Source: JAAYUD01 sp963676865 (GTDB taxonomy: Bacteria > Bacteroidota > Bacteroidia > Bacteroidales > Bacteroidaceae). From it: a DNA stretch of 64,000 nucleotides. Within the stretch, counting starts at the first letter, position 1, and the number at the start of each line of letters is the position of its first letter. The position numbers were made by a program, and so were the translations under genes. Positions 1 to 7,477 of this stretch are shown in pieces. The notes under the pieces are model-generated. The model saw only the letters and a list, made by a program, of their open reading frames with translations. It had not been told where the DNA came from and made no database searches. The DNA is taken from positions 3,596,001 to 3,660,000 of the forward strand of contig CAXXSS010000001.1 in the NCBI GenBank assembly GCA_963676865.2, given 5' to 3'.

Positions 1-647
1 TTGCTCTGATAATAATGTCACTTTCGCGACCACTAAAACGACGTTCTATTCTTATAGAGAGGATCTTTGTACGCAATTTCAGGAGGCGTGACATTAGAGA
101 TGAGTACTTGGGACGTAAGAAGCCTGCTTATGCCGAGAATTTATTAACCCGCGATCTTCATCTCACGCATTTTGTATTGCCCAACGAGTCTCTTTGGGCA
201 GGAAAAACATTGCAGGAACTTTGTATCAGCAAAAAGTATGGCGTTTATATCGTTTCCATCATTAGAGGCAATTGCCGCATCAACATTCCCGGAGGCAGCG
301 AACGACTCTTCCCTAACGACCGTATGCAGATAATAGGTACCGATGAGGAGTTAAAACGTCTCGAAGAAGATATAAACAATAGAGTTTGTGTTTTTGACGA
401 ATCGATGTTATCCAAAGGCGAAATGATATTAAGGCAATTTGTGATAGATACGGAATCTATCTTTGTAGACAAAAGTATCAAAGAGTCCGGTATCAGAGAT
501 AAATATCGTTGCCTCATTGCCGGTCTGGACCGTAAGGGAGAATCTATTGTCTTGGTCAATGCCAATGAAAGACTGCAAAAAGACGATACGGTATGGGTCG
601 TTGGAGAGCACGACGATGTATATCGACTTATCCAGTCCGAACAGTAG
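1..647 (+). CDS. Cation/proton antiporter, C-terminal regulatory part (partial at window edge)
   Basis: The reading frame is already open at base 3 and has no clear start, so this is the 3' end of a longer gene; the first ATG at 15 is probably internal. The visible ~215 residues contain no membrane segment. They look like two tandem TrkA-C (RCK_C) domains, each with a short beta-rich core: one around LTHFVLPNESLWAGKTL and one around VIDTESIFVDKSIKESGI, each ending near a phrase like NDRMQIIG or DDTVWVVGE. In Bacteroidetes this arrangement is typical of the cytoplasmic tail of CPA-type Na+/H+ or K+/H+ antiporters, where the domains sense ligand and gate transport. The family call rests on the tail only; a TrkA-like potassium-uptake protein is the alternative. 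Confidence 0.6.
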   Translation, partial: ALIIMSLSRPLKRRSILIERIFVRNFRRRDIRDEYLGRKKPAYAENLLTRDLHLTHFVLPNESLWAGKTLQELCISKKYGVYIVSIIRGNCRINIPGGSERLFPNDRMQIIGTDEELKRLEEDINNRVCVFDESMLSKGEMILRQFVIDTESIFVDKSIKESGIRDKYRCLIAGLDRKGESIVLVNANERLQKDDTVWVVGEHDDVYRLIQSEQ

Positions 648-680
648 AATGGATATTGTATCCTAAATAGTATAAAAAAG

Positions 681-719
681 TAGGCGGATGATAATCATTT
701 GGTGATTAATATCCGCCTA
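681..719. terminator. Bidirectional terminator hairpin
   Basis: A 9-bp stem (TAGGCGGAT / ATCCGCCTA) lies between the convergent antiporter gene and dapA. It is flanked by an A-run on one side and A/T-rich sequence on the other, so it can terminate transcription from both directions. Confidence 0.75.
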
Positions 720-758
720 AAAAATTCACTGTATCCTCTTTTTACCTCTTCAACTATT

Positions 759-1652
759 CTAACATTTAATATTCAAATCATTCAGCACTTTTCTAATCGC
801 ATCGTAAGTAGTGATACGGGTTGGAACGAGTGGTAAACGAAGTTTGTTTTCTATCATTCCCATTGCATTCAGCATCGATTTTACACCTGCAGGATTGCCG
901 TCGACAAACAACAATTTGAAGAGTTCGGCAAACTTATGATGAATGGTCAATGCATTGGCATAATCACCTTGCATGGCCAAGCGTATCATTCGGCTGAATT
1001 CTCGTGGAAATGCGTTTCCTATGACGGAGATAACACCTACTGCCCCCAACGTGAGCAACGGATAAGTGATGCCGTCGTCACCAGATATTACTTGAAATGT
1101 ATTGGGTTTGTTCTTGATAATATCATCCATCTGAGTGATGTCGCCCGAAGCTTCTTTCACCGCAATAACATTCGGAAAGTCGTTGGCAATACGAAGTGTC
1201 GTTTCGGCTTTCATATTTACACCTGTACGCCCCGGCACGTTATAGAGCACGATGGGCATATCGGTTGAAGTGGCAATTGCCTTATAATGTTGATAAATTC
1301 CTTCTTGAGACGGTTTATTATAATAGGGAACGACAGAAAGAATGGCATCGATACCCGTAAAATCTTCAGTTTCCAGTGTATGGATCACACTACGAGTACA
1401 ATTGCTGCTTACACCCATTACAATAGGAATACGGCCATTAACTCTATCTATTACTAAATCTTTTATCTGATGTTTTTCGTCTTCGCTGAGGGTGGGAGTT
1501 TCGGCTGTAGTAGCCAAAATACAAAGAAAGTCTGTGCTGTTTTGCAGCAAATAATCGACTAAACGCCTAAGCGCATCATAGTCTACGCTTTCGTCTTCTT
1601 TAAATGGAGTAATCAAAGCGACCCCGAGTCCTCTAAGTCTTGTTTGTATCAT
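759..1652 (-). CDS. dapA: 4-hydroxy-tetrahydrodipicolinate synthase
   Basis: Condenses pyruvate with L-aspartate-4-semialdehyde, the first committed step of the diaminopimelate/lysine pathway, in the cytosol. The 297-aa length is normal for the (beta/alpha)8 family. Key residues are visible: Schiff-base lysine K166 in VKEASGD, the proton-relay tyrosine Y137 and substrate-binding R142 in LYNVPGRTG, and the threonine pair T48/T49 in ATTAET, where many homologues have GTTGE. It starts at ATG 1652, 45 nt after the end of ligA on the same strand, and has its own -7 box in that gap. It could be read through from ligA as well. The related N-acetylneuraminate lyases lack this combination of motifs. 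Confidence 0.95.
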   Translation of the reverse strand: MIQTRLRGLGVALITPFKEDESVDYDALRRLVDYLLQNSTDFLCILATTAETPTLSEDEKHQIKDLVIDRVNGRIPIVMGVSSNCTRSVIHTLETEDFTGIDAILSVVPYYNKPSQEGIYQHYKAIATSTDMPIVLYNVPGRTGVNMKAETTLRIANDFPNVIAVKEASGDITQMDDIIKNKPNTFQVISGDDGITYPLLTLGAVGVISVIGNAFPREFSRMIRLAMQGDYANALTIHHKFAELFKLLFVDGNPAGVKSMLNAMGMIENKLRLPLVPTRITTYDAIRKVLNDLNIKC

Positions 1653-1674
1653 ATGATATTATTTCTTTGTGTCG

Positions 1675-1682
1675 CAAAAATA
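1675..1682 (-). promoter_or_regulatory. Bacteroidetes -7 box (TATTTTTG) upstream of dapA
   Basis: The minus strand reads TATTTTTG, matching the Bacteroidetes sigma-ABfr -7 consensus TAnnTTTG, about 22 bp before the dapA ATG. No clear -33 TTTG was confirmed. Confidence 0.5.
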
Positions 1683-1697
1683 CGAAAAATTCTGATG

Positions 1698-3707
1698 TTA
1701 TGAAATTAGTTCAAGGAAATCATCTTCACTTTTAATCTCTATTCCTAATTTTTGTGCTTTTTCATACTTAGCCGGTCCCATATTCTCACCTGCTAAAATA
1801 AAAGTAGTCTTTGCCGATATGCTTCCCGTATTCTTTCCACCATTTTGCTCTATAAGTTCTTTATATTCATCGCGTGAGTGATATTTGAAAACACCACTTA
1901 TCACGATAACCTGATCTTTGAGTTTATCGGTTTGTTGTGTTGTATCGCTCTCACTACGACTAAATTGCAAACCGGCTGAGCGAAGACGATTGATGAGTCG
2001 AATATTCTTTTCGTCGGCAAAGTAGTCGATGATACTTTGAGCTATCTTCTCTCCTACTTCTTCTACACTCATAAGTTGCTCTTTTGAAGCGCCCGCCAGT
2101 TGGTCTATATTGGCAAACGATTTGCCCAGAATCTTTGCCGTTGTTGTGCCTACAAAACGTATGCCTAACGCAAAGATGACTCTATCGAACGGAATTTCTC
2201 TACTTTTCGCTATTCCTTCTACAATATTTACTGCCGATTTTGTCCCCATCCTATCAAGACCTTTTATCTGGATAGCTTTCAAATCGTACAAATCTGCCGG
2301 ATCATGAATTAAATCAAGACGATAGAATAAGTCCACCGTTTCGGGTCCCAATCCGTCAATATTCATTGCTTTGCGACTGATAAAATGTTCTATCATTCCC
2401 TTTATTTGTGGAGGACAAGCTGTCTGGTTGGGACAATAGTGGGCAGCCTCGCCTTCATATCTCACCAACTTTGTACCACACTCGGGGCATTGGGTGATGA
2501 AAGACACTTTTTCTCCCAATTCAGATGTTCTGCTATTTTTATCTACCCCCGTGATTTTAGGGATTATTTCGCCCCCCTTTTCTACATAGACCATATCGCC
2601 GATATGCAGATCGAGTCCTTCGATGATGTCTGCATTGTGAAGAGAAGCTCGTTTGACAACTGTTCCCGAGAGTTGTACAGGGTCCAAGTTGGCTACCGGA
2701 GTGATGGCCCCTGTCCTTCCTACCTGATATGTTACTTTGTTCAATCGGGTGAGCGCTCTTTCTGCCTGAAATTTGTAGGCTATTGCCCATCGGGGAGATT
2801 TAGCGGTACTGGCAAGATTGAGTTGCTGACGGCGACTGTTTACTTTGAGTACAATGCCGTCTGTTGCAACCGGAAGATTCTTGCGTTCTATGTCCCAATA
2901 GTTGATATAATCGAATATTTCCTGAAGTGTGCGGCACTTCTTCATGTTTTTGGATATTTTGAATCCCCATTTTGCCGCTTCTTGCAAGTTTTCGTAATGG
3001 CCATCGTGCGGAAGGTTTTCACCCAATACATAATACAAGTAAGAGTCCAACTTTCGGGAAGCCACCAATTGAGAATTTTGTGATTTGAGTGTTCCCGAAG
3101 CTGCATTACGCGGATTGGCAAATAGTTGTTCTTCACGCTCTTCACGTTCTTTATTGAGTTGCTCGAACACAGTCCAAGGCATCAATACTTCACCACGCAT
3201 TTCAAAGGAATCGGGGTAACCGGAACCGGTCAATTTCAGAGGTATGGCATGAATGGTCTTTACGTTATTCGTCACATCGTCGCCCTGTTCGCCGTCACCT
3301 CTTGTTACGGCTTGAATTAATCGGCCCTGTTCGTAGGTCAAAGAAATGGACGTACCGTCGAATTTCAGTTCGCAGCAGATTTCAAAATCCTCTCCGCCAA
3401 GCAACCCCTTTACGCGTTCATAAAATTCAGAGACATCGTTTTCGGAGTATGTGTTTGCCAGTGAAAGCATTGGATATTTATGTTTCACCTGTTTGAATTC
3501 AGAGCTCAAGTCACTGCCTACCCGCATCGTCGGAGATGTTTCATCCATAAATTCAGGATACTGTTCCTCTAAGCTTTGAAGCTCATGCATCATGTCGTCA
3601 AAATCTTTATCGGAGATAGTCGGAGCATTGAGAACATAATAGCTATAGTTATGCTGATGCAGCGCTGTACGGAGCTGATCTATTCTGTCTTTTATAAATA
3701 AATCCAT
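1698..3707 (-). CDS. ligA: NAD-dependent DNA ligase
   Basis: Seals nicks in duplex DNA during replication and repair using NAD+. The 669-aa protein has the full bacterial LigA order: the N-terminal Ia domain, an adenylation domain with nucleophile K115 in ELKFDGTS, an OB fold, a four-cysteine zinc finger (CPEC near the middle, then CPNQTAC), helix-hairpin-helix repeats (MNIDGLGPETVDLF and later), and a C-terminal BRCT domain (VIVISGVFKYHSRDEYKELI). It starts at ATG 3707, 25 nt downstream of a TAAATTTG -7 box. It is followed by dapA. No truncation or missing catalytic residue is seen. Confidence 0.97.
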   Translation of the reverse strand: MDLFIKDRIDQLRTALHQHNYSYYVLNAPTISDKDFDDMMHELQSLEEQYPEFMDETSPTMRVGSDLSSEFKQVKHKYPMLSLANTYSENDVSEFYERVKGLLGGEDFEICCELKFDGTSISLTYEQGRLIQAVTRGDGEQGDDVTNNVKTIHAIPLKLTGSGYPDSFEMRGEVLMPWTVFEQLNKEREEREEQLFANPRNAASGTLKSQNSQLVASRKLDSYLYYVLGENLPHDGHYENLQEAAKWGFKISKNMKKCRTLQEIFDYINYWDIERKNLPVATDGIVLKVNSRRQQLNLASTAKSPRWAIAYKFQAERALTRLNKVTYQVGRTGAITPVANLDPVQLSGTVVKRASLHNADIIEGLDLHIGDMVYVEKGGEIIPKITGVDKNSRTSELGEKVSFITQCPECGTKLVRYEGEAAHYCPNQTACPPQIKGMIEHFISRKAMNIDGLGPETVDLFYRLDLIHDPADLYDLKAIQIKGLDRMGTKSAVNIVEGIAKSREIPFDRVIFALGIRFVGTTTAKILGKSFANIDQLAGASKEQLMSVEEVGEKIAQSIIDYFADEKNIRLINRLRSAGLQFSRSESDTTQQTDKLKDQVIVISGVFKYHSRDEYKELIEQNGGKNTGSISAKTTFILAGENMGPAKYEKAQKLGIEIKSEDDFLELIS

Positions 3708-3734
3708 ATTTCTAGGAGTGTTGATATCTGCCTA

Positions 3735-3742
3735 CAAATTTA
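3735..3742 (-). promoter_or_regulatory. -7 box (TAAATTTG) of ligA
   Basis: The minus strand reads TAAATTTG, an exact TAnnTTTG match 28 bp upstream of the ligA start codon. Confidence 0.55.
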
Positions 3743-3888
3743 CTAAATTATTGCGCTATTTCCATGTTCTTTTCGAATATCTTTCGTGATTATCGATCTC
3801 GTTATTCCATATCTATAGCCGGCGATTATGGATGTAAGGTAGACCAAGGTATAGAGCCGTTGCAGCAACTTCTATATGTTCTTCCGAT

Positions 3889-3967
3889 GACATATGGACG
3901 TGGCTTGCGACTCACGGCCGTGAGTCGCAAGTTTCATATGGGAGAAATTTTATTTTCGTCCTTATGT
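3889..3967. repeat. Nested palindromic intergenic repeat
   Basis: Between the divergent genes ligA and trmD lies a perfect 28-bp palindrome at 3904-3931 (half-site CTTGCGACTCACGG, centre GGCC). It is enclosed by outer arms ACATATGGACG (3889-3899) and CGTCCTTATGT (3957-3967), which are complementary at 10 of 11 positions. CATATG palindromes sit on both sides at 3891-3896 and 3935-3940. The 18 bases 3948-3965 recur exactly, inverted, at 18569-18586. The rest of the 3743-4033 gap holds no convincing gene. It looks like an intergenic repeat or operator cluster; its function is unknown. Confidence 0.7.
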
Positions 3968-4033
3968 AAATTTGAAAACTTAAGGACTAAAACATTTTTA
4001 GTTCCTGATGGCATTTTGAAGCTATTAATTTTG

Positions 4034-4041
4034 TACTTTTG
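4034..4041 (+). promoter_or_regulatory. -7 box (TACTTTTG) of trmD
   Basis: An exact TAnnTTTG match ends 15 bp before the trmD ATG at 4057, giving a very short leader. It lies across the in-frame TTG at 4039, which argues against that TTG being the start. Confidence 0.6.
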
Positions 4042-4056
4042 CGGAAAATAAACACT

Positions 4057-4734
4057 ATGCGGATTGATATTATTACTGTTTTGCCCGAGATGCTGGAAGG
4101 ATTTTTTAATTGTTCTATCATGAAGCGGGCTCAAACAAAAGGGCTTGTTGAGATTAAAATTCACAATCTTCGAGACTATACGGAAGACAAGTACCGCCGT
4201 GTAGATGATTATCCTTTTGGTGGATTTGCAGGAATGGTCATGAAGATAGAGCCGATAGAACGTTGTATTAAGGCTTTGCAGGCCGAACGTGAATATGATG
4301 ACGTGATTTTCACTACGCCCGATGGAGAACAATTCAATCAGCCCATGGCCAATACTCTATCGCTTGCGCAGAATCTTATTATTCTTTGCGGGCATTTCAA
4401 GGGGATTGATTACCGAATTAGAGAACATTTGATAACGAAAGAGATTAGTATCGGTGACTATGTGTTGACCGGTGGCGAAATTGCCGCCGCTGCAATAGCC
4501 GATGCCGTAGTTCGGATTATTCCGGGTGTTATATCGGACGATCAATCTGCACTGTCCGATTCTTTTCAAGATAACTTATTGGCAGCGCCCGTTTACACTC
4601 GTCCCGCAGATTATAAGGGATGGAAAGTGCCCGATATATTACTCTCCGGTCATGAAGCCAAAATAAAAGAATGGGAATTGCAACAGTCTATAGAACGAAC
4701 AAAGAAACTTAGACCTGACTTGTTGAAAGACTAA
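4057..4734 (+). CDS. trmD: tRNA (guanine-37-N1)-methyltransferase
   Basis: Transfers a methyl group from SAM to G37 of tRNAs with a G at position 36, preventing +1 frameshifting. About 225 aa. It shows the SPOUT trefoil-knot signatures: DIITVLPEMLEGFF at the N-terminus, FGGFAGMVMKIEPI (normally GGGxGM), LCGHFKGIDYR (normally CGxYEGxDxR) and SIGDYVLTGGEIAA, which forms the SAM knot. The start is set at ATG 4057 because the in-frame TTG at 4039 falls in the -7 box and the family begins with MRIDIIT-like sequence. In many bacteria trmD sits with rpsP/rimM/rplS; here it stands alone. Confidence 0.95.
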   Translation: MRIDIITVLPEMLEGFFNCSIMKRAQTKGLVEIKIHNLRDYTEDKYRRVDDYPFGGFAGMVMKIEPIERCIKALQAEREYDDVIFTTPDGEQFNQPMANTLSLAQNLIILCGHFKGIDYRIREHLITKEISIGDYVLTGGEIAAAAIADAVVRIIPGVISDDQSALSDSFQDNLLAAPVYTRPADYKGWKVPDILLSGHEAKIKEWELQQSIERTKKLRPDLLKD

Positions 4735-4746
4735 TAAAGTAAAAAA

Positions 4747-4788
4747 AAGAATGAGGCTAATAGATTTAATTCCATTAGCCTCATTCTT
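4747..4788. terminator. Bidirectional terminator between trmD and the ABC-F gene
   Basis: A 15-bp perfect stem (arms 4747-4761 and 4774-4788) is flanked by an A-run on the left and a T-run on the right. It serves both convergent genes. Confidence 0.9.
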
Positions 4789-4803
4789 TTTTTTAATGAT
4801 CCT

Positions 4804-6417
4804 CTACTGATACATTCTTTCTCTAATTTCTTTGATGTGATCCGAAGTGATGTATTCGTCATATTCCATCATCTTATCAATAATACCGTTCGGTGTTAGT
4901 TCGATAATTCGATTTGAGACTGTTTCTATCATTTCGTGGTCGTGCGAAGAGAAAAGGACTACGCCTTTATATGTTTTCAGATTATTGTTGAATGCCTGAA
5001 TAGATTCCAAATCCAAATGGTTGGTCGGGGTGTCGAGAATCAAACAGTTGGCATTTTTCAACTGCATTCTAGCTATCATACAACGCATCTTTTCGCCACC
5101 CGATAATACACTGGCTTTCTTTAGAACTTCTTCGCCCGAAAAAAGCATTCGTCCCAAAAATCCTTTAATGTAAACTTCGTTGCCTTCTCCAAACTGGCTA
5201 AGCCAATCTATTAGATTAAGATCCGTATTAAAGAATTGTGTATTGTCTAGTGGTAAATATGCGGTGGTAATAGTAACTCCCCAATCGTATGTTCCGGCAT
5301 CGGCTTTCATGTTGCCGTTGATGATTTCGAAAAAGGATGTCATCGCACGAGGGTCGTGAGAGATGAATACAATTCGATCTCCCTTCTCGGCGGTGAAGTT
5401 CACATTATCAAATAATACTGTTCCGTCATCAGATATTTTCTTTAATCCTTTTACTTCCAATATCTGGTTGCCCGGCTCTCTATCCATGCTAAAGATGATG
5501 CCCGGATATTTGCGGGAAGAAGGCTGTATGTCTCCAACATTGAGTTTCTCCAACATCTTTTTGCGGCTGGTGGTCTGTTTACTTTTTGCCACATTGGCAC
5601 TGAAACGGCGGATGAACTCTTCCAACTCTTTTCTTTTCTCATCAGCTTTCTGTTTTTGATTTTGCTGTTGACGCAGTGCCAACTGGCTTGATTCATACCA
5701 AAAGCTGTAGTTACCGGAAAACGTTGTTACTTTGTTATAGTCTATATCGATAGTATGTGTAGATACCGAATCAAGGAAGTGTCGGTCATGGCTCACTACC
5801 AATACCGTATGTTCAAAATTGGCCAAATAATCTTCGAGCCAGGTAACGGTATCCATATCCAAGTCATTGGTAGGCTCATCGAGCAGCAAGTTGTCGGGAT
5901 TACCGAATAGAGCTTGAGCCAACAAAACGCGCACCTTTTCTTTATTGCTCAATTCGCTCATCAGTAGTCCGTGCTTTGCCTCTTTAATCCCAAGGCCGCT
6001 CAATAATGTTGCAGCGTCGTTCTCGGCATTGTATCCATCCATTTCGGCAAATTTCTCTTCCAGTTCGGCTACCTTTATGCCGTCTTCTTCATTAAAATCG
6101 GCTTTTGAATAAAGCTCTTCACGGCGTTTCATGATGTCCCATAACACCGAATGGCCTATCAGTACGGTGTCCAACACCGTAAATGCATCAAACTTAAAGT
6201 GATCTTGACTTAACACAGAAAGGCGTTCGCCCGACCCCAACGTTATCACTCCTTTGGTTGGTTCCAATTCACCTGAAATAGCTTTTAATAAGGTAGACTT
6301 ACCAGCGCCGTTTGCACCGATGACACCATAACAATTGCCATTTGTAAATTTTAGGTTTACATCTTTAAATAATACTCTTTTACCAAATTGAATCGCTAAA
6401 TCAGAAACTGTTATCAT
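4804..6417 (-). CDS. ABC-F family ATPase (YbiT/YkpA-like) with a degenerate second nucleotide site
   Basis: A soluble 537-aa protein with two ABC ATPase domains joined by a charged linker, the plan of ABC-F factors that bind the ribosome and affect translation. Domain 1 is intact: Walker A GANGAGKST (K40) and Walker B LLLDEPTND, with a signature reading LSNKE. Domain 2 keeps a good signature (LSGGEKMR) and the NHLD loop, but its Walker A region reads FISHDPRAM (about 352-360) with no GKST. Its Walker B is LILDTPTN, with T463 where the catalytic glutamate belongs. There are no membrane segments or adjacent permease genes. The second site probably binds nucleotide weakly or does not hydrolyse it. 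Confidence 0.85.
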   Translation of the reverse strand: MITVSDLAIQFGKRVLFKDVNLKFTNGNCYGVIGANGAGKSTLLKAISGELEPTKGVITLGSGERLSVLSQDHFKFDAFTVLDTVLIGHSVLWDIMKRREELYSKADFNEEDGIKVAELEEKFAEMDGYNAENDAATLLSGLGIKEAKHGLLMSELSNKEKVRVLLAQALFGNPDNLLLDEPTNDLDMDTVTWLEDYLANFEHTVLVVSHDRHFLDSVSTHTIDIDYNKVTTFSGNYSFWYESSQLALRQQQNQKQKADEKRKELEEFIRRFSANVAKSKQTTSRKKMLEKLNVGDIQPSSRKYPGIIFSMDREPGNQILEVKGLKKISDDGTVLFDNVNFTAEKGDRIVFISHDPRAMTSFFEIINGNMKADAGTYDWGVTITTAYLPLDNTQFFNTDLNLIDWLSQFGEGNEVYIKGFLGRMLFSGEEVLKKASVLSGGEKMRCMIARMQLKNANCLILDTPTNHLDLESIQAFNNNLKTYKGVVLFSSHDHEMIETVSNRIIELTPNGIIDKMMEYDEYITSDHIKEIRERMYQ

Positions 6418-6441
6418 TCTATATTCTTCTTAAATTTTGCG

Positions 6442-6449
6442 CAAAGGTA
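6442..6449 (-). promoter_or_regulatory. -7 box (TACCTTTG) of the ABC-F gene
   Basis: The minus strand reads TACCTTTG, an exact consensus match 25 bp upstream of the ABC-F start codon. Confidence 0.55.
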
Positions 6450-6673
6450 CGAATTATTTTGGTATAAAGCGGTATTACACAGAAGTTATATTCCAATGTT
6501 TTAATCTCTGTTTGGAAATCTGAAGAATGATAATTGGATGTATTATATGACATTTTGAAAAGAAACAAATATGTCGTTTATGTTTTTAGTTAAGTGTGAG
6601 TTTGTATTTTCCCGAATGAATTCAATTAGCTATATTTGCTTATTCAGATGTTAGAAGTCTCAATTTATTTATC

Positions 6674-6681
6674 TATTTTTG
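6674..6681 (+). promoter_or_regulatory. -7 box (TATTTTTG) of grpE-dnaJ
   Basis: TATTTTTG matches TAnnTTTG 58 bp before the grpE ATG. The 6450-6739 gap shows no CIRCE inverted repeat and no other gene; it is AT-rich. Heat-shock control cannot be read from this sequence. Confidence 0.45.
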
Positions 6682-6739
6682 CAAAATATAATATTTCAAT
6701 GCCGCTAGTGGCAAAGTTATTGTTCGATAATTTAAAACA

Positions 6740-7471
6740 ATGAAAATAAAAAATATATTTAGAAATATGGATTCAAAAGAAAAGAGGACGACCACTTCGA
6801 GTGATGAAAAATGCACAGAAGCAAAAGAAACTGTGCAACAGGATACTGCTCAGGATAATTCGCAGCAACAGAATGCTTCGGAAGCAGACAAAAAGACTTA
6901 TGAAGAAACCGAATGTCATCATTCAGAAGACAAATCATTAGAAAATAAGAAAGAAGACAGTGTTGAAGAGGATCATGTTCCCGACGAAACGGAGCCTTTG
7001 ACTAAAGAAGAGGAACTGACAAAACAACTTGAATCGGTACAGAAAGAATTGGATGAAGAGAAAGATCGGTATTTGCGTTTGGCTGCGGAATTCGATAACT
7101 ATCGTCGCCGCACGATGAAAGAAAAGACGGAGCTTATACTGAATGGTTCAGAGAAATGCATCAACAGTATACTGCCGGTACTTGATGATTTGGAAAGGGC
7201 TTTGTCCAATATGCAGAATACAGAGGATGTAAAAGCGATAAGCGAAGGGGTAGAATTGATATATAATAAGTTTATTCAGGTACTAGCCTCTCTCGGGGTG
7301 AAAGAAATAGAAACATCCGACAAGGTTCTTGATACCGATTATCATGAGGCTATAGCTCTTGTTCCTGTTCAGGACGAAAATCAGAAAGGTAAGATTATCG
7401 ATTGCACTCAAAAAGGGTATACACTAAATGAGAAAGTAATTCGCCATGCAAAGGTGGTGATAGGACAATAA
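6740..7471 (+). CDS. grpE: Nucleotide exchange factor GrpE
   Basis: Releases ADP from DnaK so that the chaperone cycle can restart. The protein is 243 aa. Residues 1-90 are an acidic, Glu/Gln/Ser-rich, probably disordered extension, longer than in many GrpE proteins. A long alpha-helical coiled coil follows (KEEELTKQLESVQKELDEEKDRY..), then the conserved core RLAAEFDNYRRR and the C-terminal beta domain (HEAIALVPV, KVIRHAKVVIGQ). It is followed after 6 nt by dnaJ, so the two are co-transcribed. dnaK itself is not in this window. Confidence 0.95.
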   Translation: MKIKNIFRNMDSKEKRTTTSSDEKCTEAKETVQQDTAQDNSQQQNASEADKKTYEETECHHSEDKSLENKKEDSVEEDHVPDETEPLTKEEELTKQLESVQKELDEEKDRYLRLAAEFDNYRRRTMKEKTELILNGSEKCINSILPVLDDLERALSNMQNTEDVKAISEGVELIYNKFIQVLASLGVKEIETSDKVLDTDYHEAIALVPVQDENQKGKIIDCTQKGYTLNEKVIRHAKVVIGQ

Positions 7472-7477
7472 TATATT

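Noticed and set aside
245..565. Long open frames antisense to known genes (here and throughout)
   Set aside because: They are shadows of real genes in other frames, with no promoter, start context or domain of their own.
4039..4056. TTG start for trmD
   Set aside because: It lies in the -7 box; the family N-terminus starts at ATG 4057.
6418..6739. CIRCE (HrcA operator) upstream of grpE-dnaJ
   Set aside because: No TTAGCACTC-N9-GAGTGCTAA-like repeat is present; only a standard -7 box is visible.
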